Positions 32,625 through 40,112 of a stretch of DNA of 64,000 bases are shown here, one piece after another. The first letter of the stretch is position 1. Every line of letters starts with the position of its first letter. The position numbers and the translations under genes were made by a program. A model generated the notes under the pieces. That model was not told the origin of the DNA. It did not search any database and worked only from the letters and a program-made list of their open reading frames with translations. Source of the DNA: Christensenella massiliensis (GTDB lineage Bacteria; Bacillota; Clostridia; Christensenellales; Christensenellaceae); contig LT700187.1 of the NCBI GenBank assembly GCA_900155415.1, forward strand, positions 682,001 to 746,000, read 5' to 3'.

Positions 32625-33668
32625 TTATGCGCGCGTTTCCTCCGTTTCAAAGCTGCTCCATGGAATGGCTACCTGCGCGCCGCGGCTTATAATATCGTCC
32701 ACATGCAGCAGCAGCGGGAAGTCCTCCGCCTTTGCCCTGCCAAGCTCGATCAGCCTGCGTACCGCGCGCGCGGTGCGCGTGGCGATCACGATGGATTCCA
32801 GCGTTACGCCCTCAAGCTCCTCCATCGCGCGCTCAAAGCTCAGACCGCGTCCAAGCAATGTGCCGATCAGCCGCGTACGTCCGCCAAATACCGTCACATA
32901 CAGGTCGCCCGCTCCATATACGATGTTTTCCTCTCCGCCGCCCACAAGCGCGAGCAGCCTGCGCATTTCCCGCACACTCTGCCCGAACAGCCCCGCCTGC
33001 GAATTATAATGCAGTGTGCCGCCAACGCCCTCCGTGCGCTCGGAAAGGCCGACCGCCAGCGTCACTGCCAGCGCGTAGGCATTTTTCATGGCGACAGCGC
33101 ATTCTACGCCCACCACATCCGTCGAAAGGCTTACATGATAATAGTTCGTTTCAAAAAGTGCTTTTATCCTCCGCAGGACCTCCATATCCTCCCCGCAGAA
33201 GCATACCTCCGTCGGGTCGTGATCCGCCAGCTCATAGCTCGTGCACGGGCCGCCCACCGCGTTCAGAGAAAGCCTTCTGTCCAGCTTTTTCGCATAAAGA
33301 TGCGGATAGGGGATCAGCTCTCCGTCCTCCGTATCCTGCATGCCCTTCGTCACTGCAAGCACAGGCAGCGTTTCCTGGATCACCGGCAATATTTCCTCAA
33401 GGAACCAATCCACCCCAAAGCTCGATACGCCGCTCACCAAAAGCTCCGCGCCTGCAAGCGCCTCATCAAGCTCTTCGATCTGATAATACCGGAACCGCTC
33501 CGGCAGCCTGCGGCGGAGCGTCAGATGCTCGCCTGTCCTGCGCGCATGTTCGATGATCTCCCTGTCGAGCGGAGTTCCTACAAGGCGTATCTCATGTCCG
33601 TTGTCGCTCGCCGGGAACCCAATAGCGGAGCCCATCATCCCGGCTCCTACGATCGTAATGATACTCAT
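32625..33668 (-). CDS. GpsA-like NAD(P)-dependent glycerol-3-phosphate dehydrogenase
   Basis: A 347-residue protein with the N-terminal Rossmann motif GAGMMGSA, the LAVTKGMQ segment, the catalytic Lys in VAMKNAYAL and the C-terminal GAGDLYVTV loop in place of the standard GLGDL-LT. The divergence in this loop and in the substrate helix suggests a paralogue rather than the main GpsA. Its genome neighbour is an MFS carrier, and a terminator separates it from the ACP and acyl-ligase genes upstream, so a lipid role is plausible but unproved. Confidence 0.75.
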   Translation of the reverse strand: MSIITIVGAGMMGSAIGFPASDNGHEIRLVGTPLDREIIEHARRTGEHLTLRRRLPERFRYYQIEELDEALAGAELLVSGVSSFGVDWFLEEILPVIQETLPVLAVTKGMQDTEDGELIPYPHLYAKKLDRRLSLNAVGGPCTSYELADHDPTEVCFCGEDMEVLRRIKALFETNYYHVSLSTDVVGVECAVAMKNAYALAVTLAVGLSERTEGVGGTLHYNSQAGLFGQSVREMRRLLALVGGGEENIVYGAGDLYVTVFGGRTRLIGTLLGRGLSFERAMEELEGVTLESIVIATRTARAVRRLIELGRAKAEDFPLLLHVDDIISRGAQVAIPWSSFETEETRA

Positions 33669-33745
33669 CCAAGCTTCTCCTCTTTTTCAATTTTTCTTTA
33701 CCTGATTATTGTACTATCATTCGCATCCAATGGAAAGTCTTTCAT

Positions 33746-33775
33746 AAAAAAAGACCGCGGTATGCGGCCTTTTTC
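33746..33775 (-). terminator. Terminator of the acyl-ligase/ACP operon
   Basis: Minus strand AAAGGCCGC, loop ATACC, GCGGTCTTT and T run; 25 bases after the ACP stop codon. Confidence 0.85.
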
Positions 33776-33801
33776 TTCTGCGTATGATTTCTGATAAATA
33801 C

Positions 33802-34062
33802 TCAAAATACTCCGGCGGGCACATGTCCCGTTCCTGTTTTCTCCTCCAGATACACCAGCACGTCCTGTACCGTATCGAGCAGTCTCAGATCCCGGTCCGG
33901 GATCTCGATGCCAAATTCGTCCTCAAACGCCATCACGGCCTCCATCAGCCCAAACGAATCGAGCTCCAAATCGCTGATCAGGTGCTTTTCAGGCGTGATC
34001 TCATCAAGATCTTTCGGGCATGCCATTGCCAGAAGGTGCTGTACCTTTTCCAGTTCTACCAT
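33802..34062 (-). CDS. Acyl carrier protein
   Basis: An 86-residue acidic four-helix protein with the phosphopantetheine attachment motif DLELDSFGLMEAV (Ser about residue 36). It carries acyl groups as thioesters. It lies 110 bases downstream of an acyl-AMP ligase gene rather than in a fatty-acid synthesis cluster, so it is probably a dedicated carrier loaded by that ligase. GGAGG lies before the ATG. Confidence 0.9.
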   Translation of the reverse strand: MVELEKVQHLLAMACPKDLDEITPEKHLISDLELDSFGLMEAVMAFEDEFGIEIPDRDLRLLDTVQDVLVYLEEKTGTGHVPAGVF

Positions 34063-34172
34063 TCCACTCCGCCTCCTTCCTTTGCGCGTCCTGCGCGCCT
34101 TTATTTTAACCGCCGTTTCGGCGGAAGCAAAAACATGTTCCCCGGCAGGCGCCGTTTTCCGGTCAAAAGGCC

Positions 34173-35840
34173 TTACCGCCGTACTGCGAACCGCTTGATC
34201 GACTTTTTCGTCGTTTTTTCAAATTCCCGGTCGCGTACATGGAAATGCCGCACCTGCTTATAAACGGGCAGCGTCTTATTAACAGCCGAAATATCCTTTT
34301 CAAGAGCCTCCGATATCTCCTGCGGACTGTGCGCTGCGGTATATTCCTCCGCTAAAAACATCTCTGCGTGCAGCTCCGTTTCATTCATCCCGTCTGAAAG
34401 CGGCGCATAGACTACTACCTCTTTAATATACGGGATACGCATCAAATATTCCTCTATTTCTTCCGGATAAATATTTTTTCCGTTCGTGAGGACGATCAGG
34501 TTCTTTTTCCGCCCCGTGATGTGCAGGAAGCCCCTGCCGTCGAGGCGTCCTATGTCTCCGGTGTTGAACCACCCGTCCTGCATGACCTCCCGTGTTCCCG
34601 CCTCGTTTTTGTAATATCCGAGCATCACATTCGGGCCCTTCACCCATATCTCGCCGTCTCCGTCCGCGTCTGCGTTTCTGATCTCAACGTCGCAGCAGGC
34701 GATGGGTACGCCCACAGAGCCGTCGCAGTAAAAGCGGTTCTTGTTCACAGATACGAGAGGCGCGCATTCCGTGATCCCATAGCCGTTCAGCAGCAGGATA
34801 CCAAACTCCCGGAACTCGCGCATGAGCCGCCCCGAAAGAGGCGCGCCGCCGCAAATAATGAGCTTCAGCTTCCCGCCGAACGCATCGTGGATATTCTTGA
34901 AATATTCCGCGCGCCGGTCAGCTCCCTGCGCAAGCTCCGCGTTGCTTTTTTCGAGCAGCGCCCGCAGCGCTTCCGCCTGTCCCGCAGCCTGCGCGTTCTG
35001 CCAGATCTTCCGGTGCATCATCTCCACAAAAAGCGGTACGAGGAAAATCATATCCGGCTGAAAGAGCTGAAGATTCTCCATAAAATGGCGCAGGCTGTCA
35101 CTGATGCAGATGGTAATCCCGCTTTGTATCATCATCGTGATGCCGTGCGTACACTCAAACGAGTGATGCACAGGCAGGACCGACATACACACCGTTCCGA
35201 GGTCGAGCAGGCTGATCCCGCCCTCCGACGCGGAAAGGATATTCTTTTGGCTCAGCATCACGCCCTTGCTCTTTCCCGTCGTGCCCGACGTATAAAGCAG
35301 AACAGACATCGCCTCCTCGTCGATCTCCCGCCGCGTATAACCGCAGTCCTGCGCGCCGCTGATAAGCTGCCGCAGGCTCAGCGCTTTTTCCGTATCCTCC
35401 GGCGCATGCATATCCACATAATATTCCACGTTTGGCAGGCCGCCGCGTATCTTCTCTGCCGTATCGGCATATTCCCCGGAGAACACCAGCATCCGCGCAC
35501 CGCTGTCCGCCAAAATATTGGCGATCTCATCGTCCGGCAGCTCCTTATCGATGGGTACGATCACGCCCACGCCGCATACGACGGCATAATAGGTCAGCAG
35601 CCATTCACAGCTTGTCGGTCCGATCACCGCAATGTGCGCGTCCGCAAGGCCAAGCCCCAGAAGCGCATTCCCGAGCGCGTTCATTTTTTCCAAAAATTCC
35701 TCTATTCCAATGCCCCGCACCGTCTTTTCCCGCGTGCGAACCCGCAGCATGTCCCTTCCGCCATATGCTTTCCGCGCCGCTTCGAGCATCGTCCGCATAT
35801 TTTTCTCATGTTTCAAAGGATGATTCGGATAATTTTCCAT
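34173..35840 (-). CDS. AMP-dependent acyl ligase (acyl-CoA/acyl-ACP synthetase family)
   Basis: A 555-residue ANL-superfamily enzyme: P-loop YTSGTTGKSKGVML (about residue 185), NGYGITECAP, GWFNTGDIGRLDGRG and the C-terminal hinge and Lys region (ITGRKKNLIVLTNGKNIYP). It activates a carboxylic acid as acyl-AMP and transfers it to a thiol. The stand-alone ACP gene next to it suggests acyl-ACP synthetase activity, perhaps recycling exogenous fatty acids. Single membrane-free cytosolic protein. Confidence 0.88.
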   Translation of the reverse strand: MENYPNHPLKHEKNMRTMLEAARKAYGGRDMLRVRTREKTVRGIGIEEFLEKMNALGNALLGLGLADAHIAVIGPTSCEWLLTYYAVVCGVGVIVPIDKELPDDEIANILADSGARMLVFSGEYADTAEKIRGGLPNVEYYVDMHAPEDTEKALSLRQLISGAQDCGYTRREIDEEAMSVLLYTSGTTGKSKGVMLSQKNILSASEGGISLLDLGTVCMSVLPVHHSFECTHGITMMIQSGITICISDSLRHFMENLQLFQPDMIFLVPLFVEMMHRKIWQNAQAAGQAEALRALLEKSNAELAQGADRRAEYFKNIHDAFGGKLKLIICGGAPLSGRLMREFREFGILLLNGYGITECAPLVSVNKNRFYCDGSVGVPIACCDVEIRNADADGDGEIWVKGPNVMLGYYKNEAGTREVMQDGWFNTGDIGRLDGRGFLHITGRKKNLIVLTNGKNIYPEEIEEYLMRIPYIKEVVVYAPLSDGMNETELHAEMFLAEEYTAAHSPQEISEALEKDISAVNKTLPVYKQVRHFHVRDREFEKTTKKSIKRFAVRR

Positions 35841-35874
35841 AAAACCTCCCGGTCCGTCTTTTCATTTGAAAAGT

Positions 35875-35904
35875 ATTATAGCATATCAGCGGCCGTCTTG
35901 TCAT
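35875..35904 (-). promoter_or_regulatory. Promoter of the acyl-ligase/ACP operon
   Basis: Minus strand ATGACA (35899-35904), 18-base spacer ending TGC, TATAAT (35875-35880). Confidence 0.7.
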
Positions 35905-36130
35905 CTCTGTTATGGGGCTTGCCCATCCTGTAAAATGACCTTTGAAGCCTTTACATGCATTTATGTATTTATGCATCTACGGTATAGCTAAAACATTCCC
36001 TGCAAAATATATTTTCTATCTAACTAAATGCAGGAATTTTTAAAACATACCAAACGGCCTTGCCAATATCTTATTCAAAAATAAAACTATTAGAGAGCGA
36101 GAAACGCGGCACATAATTTAAAATCCAAAA
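35905..36130. other. AT-rich gap with no gene
   Basis: About 225 AT-rich bases between the ligase promoter and the long hairpin. No ORF, terminator or RNA motif seen. Confidence 0.35.
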
Positions 36131-36222
36131 AACGCGCCAAGCAAAACGCCGGAGCTTGATATGTACCCTCTTTACTGGACAACCGGTAAGGAGGGTACAT
36201 ATCAGCTTTTGCTTAACGCGTT
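36131..36222. repeat. Nested 92-base inverted repeat
   Basis: The outer arms AACGCG/CGCGTT and AAGCAAAA/TTTTGCTT enclose a 22-bp inner stem (TGATATGTACCCTC, TTTACTGG, tetraloop ACAA and the complement) with only G-T type deviations. There is no T run directly after it. It could be a miniature mobile element, the paired ends of a lost insertion sequence, or a strong RNA hairpin. No transposase is nearby. Confidence 0.6.
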
Positions 36223-36265
36223 CATTTTATTTTTATAGGATGCGGCGAAATCAAAGCCGCCGCAG

Positions 36266-36748
36266 TTATCGGTTAAATTTCTTTGCAAAAAAGCGTGTGA
36301 TTCGTTTCACATCATCCGCAGCATTCGTCGTTCTGGTATAATCACCGAATGTTCCTTCTTCTATCATTCGTTCCCGGTTTTCTTTGATCAGTTCGCCTTT
36401 TACGTCTGTCATAACGTAGCCTGCAGCATCCGACAAAGCATCTTTTATAAATTCCTTTTTATTCCCCGCTATCATTTCTCCAGCGATTTTTCTCGATTCC
36501 CTTTTCTGCTCTTTCGTCATTTTTGCAGGGCGCGGCGTGCATTTTGGCAGGATTGCATTGAACCGGTCTGATAAGCCCGCAGATGCAAACCGTCCTTCAA
36601 ATTCCGCCGCATTGAAACAGCTTTCTCCAAGGACAACGAGTTCTTCCATAAAAGAATCGACTTCGCTCTGCATTTCTTGCGGTACAACATAATATTGAGA
36701 CAAAAAATCGATCCTTATATCGATGCATTTTTTTACATCGCCAACCAT
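36266..36748 (-). CDS. Hypothetical protein (160 aa)
   Basis: A soluble protein that I do not recognise. An N-terminal amphipathic helical region is followed by a Lys/Arg-rich middle (MTKEQKRESRKIAGEM) and a mixed C-terminal part (about residues 100-160). AAAAGGAG precedes the ATG. It is a single gene in AT-richer DNA than the flanks, consistent with an acquired gene. Confidence 0.6.
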   Translation of the reverse strand: MVGDVKKCIDIRIDFLSQYYVVPQEMQSEVDSFMEELVVLGESCFNAAEFEGRFASAGLSDRFNAILPKCTPRPAKMTKEQKRESRKIAGEMIAGNKKEFIKDALSDAAGYVMTDVKGELIKENRERMIEEGTFGDYTRTTNAADDVKRITRFFAKKFNR

Positions 36749-36786
36749 AATAAATTCTCCTTTTCCCTGCTTATCCTTAGATATTT

Positions 36787-36836
36787 AAATTTAGGAAGCC
36801 TATATTCCGTTCATACAGGCTCCCTAAATTTTTTTA
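36787..36836. terminator. Hairpin with T run on the + strand
   Basis: AAATTTAGGAAGCCT and AGGCTCCCTAAATTT with one mismatch, followed by TTTTT on the + strand. No + strand gene ends here. It may stop leftward transcripts of the lipoprotein gene before the 160-aa gene, or be a relic. Confidence 0.5.
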
Positions 36837-36965
36837 TTTCTATTGTTATTGTTCCGCTTTATACGGAAACGCTGCGGTCAAATAAGGAACGTTACGCCTG
36901 CCGCGCTGGACAATATACCGAAACCATATTGTTCCTCTCCTGGTCTTAAATAATGTCCGCGCAAA

Positions 36966-37325
36966 TTATTCCCGCGTATACTCGTAACTGATGCCTTCTT
37001 CGCCTGTCGACATATCCGTCAAGGTTAAAATGTCGCCGTTGATTGAGTACGAAAACACCATTGCCTCGTCGCTTTCCATTCCAAATAGTTCAGCATAAAT
37101 GTTGAGCTGGTCTCCATCCGTATCATATTTGAAATCATAAGATATCAGCGCGTTTTCATTATACCCTGTGCCGTCCGCTTTGAATTCATAAGTTTCTTCC
37201 ATAAGATCCGCGCCTTTCCATTTTCCCACCAAAGGCGAAGCCTCTTTCGGTTGTCCTCCTGCGCCGCAGCCCGCAAACAAGCACAAGACAAATAAAACCA
37301 AAATAACAACGTTAACTTTTTTCAT
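36966..37325 (-). CDS. Small lipoprotein with lipocalin-like beta domain
   Basis: A 119-residue protein with a signal peptide and lipobox FAGC (Cys near 20). The mature domain starts PLVGKWKGADLMEETYEFKA and continues in beta strands ending GDILTLTDMSTGEE, the pattern of small DUF5640-type beta-barrel lipoproteins of Clostridia. GGGAGAG precedes its ATG. Its promoter region contains two identical-type dyads and a poor -35, suggesting activator control by the LuxR-type regulator encoded just upstream. Confidence 0.75.
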   Translation of the reverse strand: MKKVNVVILVLFVLCLFAGCGAGGQPKEASPLVGKWKGADLMEETYEFKADGTGYNENALISYDFKYDTDGDQLNIYAELFGMESDEAMVFSYSINGDILTLTDMSTGEEGISYEYTRE

Positions 37326-37435
37326 TTCTTCTCTCCCGTATCATTTTTTAAATTTTAGTTGTGATTTCACCAACATAGAACTGATCTGCAAAAGGCCTTT
37401 TTCTATTCAAGATAATATCAAAGTCTATATGGAAT

Positions 37436-37511
37436 AGTATAGTACCCAACGGGTACTCTTTGGTTTGCTTCCCTTTTTATCCCATAATAAAAACGGTACC
37501 ACACGGGTACC
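37436..37511 (-). promoter_or_regulatory. Lipoprotein promoter with two GTACC-N5-GGTAC dyads
   Basis: -10 box TATACT (37436-37441, minus strand) has no -35. Instead a perfect dyad GTACC-CAACG-GGTAC (37442-37456) abuts it, and a second, GTACC-ACACG-GGTAC (37496-37510), lies 54 bases further up. The second, followed by TTTTTATT on the minus strand, may also terminate the regulator gene. The size suits LuxR/NarL-type dimers. Confidence 0.6.
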
Positions 37512-37532
37512 ATTCTTGAAAAATTCGGTTTG

Positions 37533-38996
37533 TCAGGCTTTACAACTGTTTTGGTCGGTCAATTTCTCAACTTCAGCCAATCGGCCGCTGCGGCGAAGCA
37601 AGTCAACATAGAGCATCAATTCCTCTTTTGTGCTGACCGCAAGCTTTCGATAAATATTTTTATTATGCTTTCGTACCGTATGAATACTGATAAACGCCAA
37701 TTTCGGTATTTCGGCAATTTCATGTCCGTTTATATAATGCTGCAAAATATTTCGTTCAGCCGGAGTCAATGCCGCAGTCCGCTCCACAAAAGAATCCAGC
37801 ATACTTAAAACGTCAGAAGCAAATCGGCTCTTCCCGGCTCTTTCAGCCTCCCGTTCCTCGGCTTTTGCTTCTTCTGCCGTAACGATCATAGGCTGCATAT
37901 CGTGCCCGACATACGATACGTCCACAAGACGCATCAGGCCTTCCGTCGTCCAGTCCGTTCCCGTCAGATCTGCTGAACAAATTTGTACGGGAAGCCGCAT
38001 CGTCTGATTTTGACACTGCCATTCGCTGGAAAATTTCCGGGCTATTTTCTCTGTTAATCGTTGCATATTGTAACTATCGCGGAATACCGTCAGAGCAAAA
38101 TGTCCCCTTTCACAGTCATACACGTCTATTTTTTTAGATAGATTATTGAGCCATTCTGCCGCGCCGGCCATAAATCCATTGATATATCCTGCGCCGAGCG
38201 CGGCAATATCAAAATAATTGGAACGCGCGAGCTTAACTATCGTCACATAAAGACTGGCTTGATTCTGGACTGCCAAATCAATACTTCGCAAAAAAGCCGC
38301 GCGGTTGTATACTTTCGTAATCGGATTGTGGATCGCGTCCAGATTTTCCACCGTAGTCAAAAATCCGAAAATACCGATAGACTGGAAGAAAAGCTCCAGA
38401 AGCTGATGCGGCATGAAAACCTGCTGAACAAAAATAGGAATAATGCTGAAAATAAGCAGCGCGATCGCCGCATACCGCTGCGATTTAAGCAAGAGGCTCC
38501 GAAACCGGATCGCTAAATATACCGTCAACAGCATATAGAGATATCCCGCGCCATATAAAGCGTAGATCATAACGCCGTGGGAATAAATGCCATTTGCGTC
38601 ATAATAAAACACCCAGCCTAAAACCGGATTCAGCGCCAGCGGCAGAAAAATGGCGAAGACTTCCGGCAGCAAAAACAGCACGAAATGCGATCTTTTAACG
38701 CGGTGCTTCAATCCAAGCAATACGATCATATACCACGCGAACAAGCAGGCCGTGCTGGTATGGACAAATAAGAAAATATAGTTGAGGATATCCCGTGAAA
38801 AATACGTATATTGATCTATATAAGAATTACCAACAGAACTCCAGATATCAAAAACAGCAGAAATCAGTGCTGCAATGATAACCAACAACAGTAATTGATT
38901 GGATTCTTTTTGCACCCCTTTTTTGGAAATAATCACATATAAGGAAAGAACAGAAATCACTCCGGCGCAGATATCAAAAGTTACGTTATAAATCAT
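37533..38996 (-). CDS. Membrane-bound LuxR-type regulator with degenerate GGDEF-like domain
   Basis: A 487-residue one-component regulator. Residues 1-215 form seven or eight membrane helices like the 7TM sensor module of histidine kinases. Residues about 225-390 resemble a GGDEF domain (NPITKVYNRAAFLRSI) but the catalytic GGDEF loop reads ERGHF, so no diguanylate cyclase activity is expected. Residues about 425-487 are a LuxR HTH (LTPAERNILQHYINGHE and ISIHTVRKHNKNIYRKL). The ATG at 38996 is chosen because GGAG precedes it and the upstream frame runs into the repeat units. DNA binding from the membrane is implied. Confidence 0.8.
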   Translation of the reverse strand: MIYNVTFDICAGVISVLSLYVIISKKGVQKESNQLLLLVIIAALISAVFDIWSSVGNSYIDQYTYFSRDILNYIFLFVHTSTACLFAWYMIVLLGLKHRVKRSHFVLFLLPEVFAIFLPLALNPVLGWVFYYDANGIYSHGVMIYALYGAGYLYMLLTVYLAIRFRSLLLKSQRYAAIALLIFSIIPIFVQQVFMPHQLLELFFQSIGIFGFLTTVENLDAIHNPITKVYNRAAFLRSIDLAVQNQASLYVTIVKLARSNYFDIAALGAGYINGFMAGAAEWLNNLSKKIDVYDCERGHFALTVFRDSYNMQRLTEKIARKFSSEWQCQNQTMRLPVQICSADLTGTDWTTEGLMRLVDVSYVGHDMQPMIVTAEEAKAEEREAERAGKSRFASDVLSMLDSFVERTAALTPAERNILQHYINGHEIAEIPKLAFISIHTVRKHNKNIYRKLAVSTKEELMLYVDLLRRSGRLAEVEKLTDQNSCKA

Positions 38997-39117
38997 AGGA
39001 TATATCTCCAATCGTCTATTGAGCAGAAAAATCATGGTGTGTATTATATTAAATCTTAGCACAAATTTTTGTTTTTGACCAATAATAAGGCTCACTATCA
39101 GCACAAGCCCGATCCCA

Positions 39118-39450
39118 AACGGCTTGAACGCAGTGAGCCGTTTGGGGTTAAGGAGGAACAAAGCTTGTTTTGTTCCTCCGTGTGTCGTTCATACAAAATA
39201 GATGCAGCTAAAAAGGGCCCCGCGCGAGCCCAGCGAAGCGGGTCGCGTGGGGAAAAGGAGCGGCAGCAGAGCATGAAAAAGCCCTCGCTTTTGCGAGGGC
39301 TTTGGAATCGCGGAACTTGCCGCGACGCGGCGGACAGAGGGAGATAGCTCTCGCTTCCCTCCGGTCGCGCTCGCATGAACTCCCGGGAGTTCGAATCTTT
39401 CTTTTTCTTCCAATAAAAATCCCGCATCTTCGGTACGAATCAGGGCCCCC
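39118..39450. repeat. 333-bp non-coding unit, copy 1
   Basis: The unit contains in order a CCAAACGGCT/AGCCGTTTGG hairpin, GGAGGAACAAA/TTTGTTCCTCC, a GC-rich imperfect hairpin, AAAGCCCTCGC-TTTT-GCGAGGGCTTT, a piece matching the 3' end of the neighbouring tRNA-Ser (GCGGACAGAGGGAGA) and a GGGAGTTCGAATC T-arm-like stretch. The second copy follows at a 333-base period with only a few differences. Peptides readable through it change frame and overlap, so it is taken as non-coding. Confidence 0.8.
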
Positions 39451-39760
39451 AAACGGCTTGAACGCAGTAAGCCGTTTGGGGTTAAGGAGGAACAAAGCTT
39501 GTTTTGTTCCTCCGTGTGTCGTTCATACAAAATAGATGCAGCTAAAAAGGGCCCCCGCGCGAGCCCAGCGAAGCGGGTCGCGTGGGGAAAAGGAGCGGCA
39601 GTAGAGCATGAAAAAGCCCTCGCTTTTGCGAGGGCTTTGGAATCGCGGAACTTGCCGCGACGTGGCGGACAGAGGGAGATAGCTCTCGCTTCCCTCCGGT
39701 CGCGCTCGCATGAACTCCCGGGAGTTCGAATCTTTCTTTTTCTTCCAATAAAAAACCCGC
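39451..39760. repeat. 333-bp non-coding unit, copy 2 (to the tRNA terminator)
   Basis: Nearly identical to copy 1. It ends in the hairpin that terminates tRNA-Ser. In copy 1 the matching end keeps only half of that hairpin (CCCGCATCTTCGGT). This suggests that the unit arose as a tandem duplication of sequence downstream of the tRNA. Confidence 0.8.
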
Positions 39761-39778
39761 ACCTTCGGTGTGGGATTT
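39745..39778 (-). terminator. Terminator of tRNA-Ser
   Basis: Minus strand AATCCCACACC, loop GAA, GGTGCGGGTT and T run, a few bases after the tRNA 3' end. Confidence 0.8.
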
Positions 39779-39783
39779 TTATT

Positions 39784-39875
39784 TGGCGGACAGAGGGAGA
39801 TTCGAACTCCCGGTACGCTATTAACGTACACACGATTTCCAATCGTGCGCCTTAAGCCAACTCAGCCATCTGTCC
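39784..39875 (-). tRNA. tRNA-Ser (GGA anticodon)
   Basis: A 92-nt class II tRNA on the minus strand. Acceptor stem GGACAGA pairs with the 3' strand before an encoded CCA (39784-39786). D arm GGCTGAGTTGGC. Anticodon stem CACGAT/ATCGTG with loop TTGGAAA, giving anticodon GGA. Long variable arm (GTACG and CGTAC). T loop GTTCGAATC. All serine features are present. Confidence 0.95.
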
Positions 39876-40112
39876 ACTGCTTCCAATATACTTTTCAAGC
39901 TACTGTCCTACTATTACAGCGTTAATAATTTTACCACAAAAAACTTCGCAGGACAAGGCATTTTTTTCGATTCTTTTCTCACGCCCCGCCGGATCAGTCA
40001 AACAGATAAAATAAGAGCATCTTTCAAAATATGCAATAATTTTACAAGAAGCGCCGAAGCCCCCGGAGTATGCTAAAATCAGAAAGAAAGCAGAATGTTT
40101 GGAGGAAGCCCT

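Noticed and set aside
39098-39855. Several overlapping proteins readable through the 333-bp units
   Set aside because: Both strands and several frames are open in the duplicated GC-rich hairpins. No ribosome binding site is used and the frame shifts at the copy junction; the unit also contains a piece of a tRNA.
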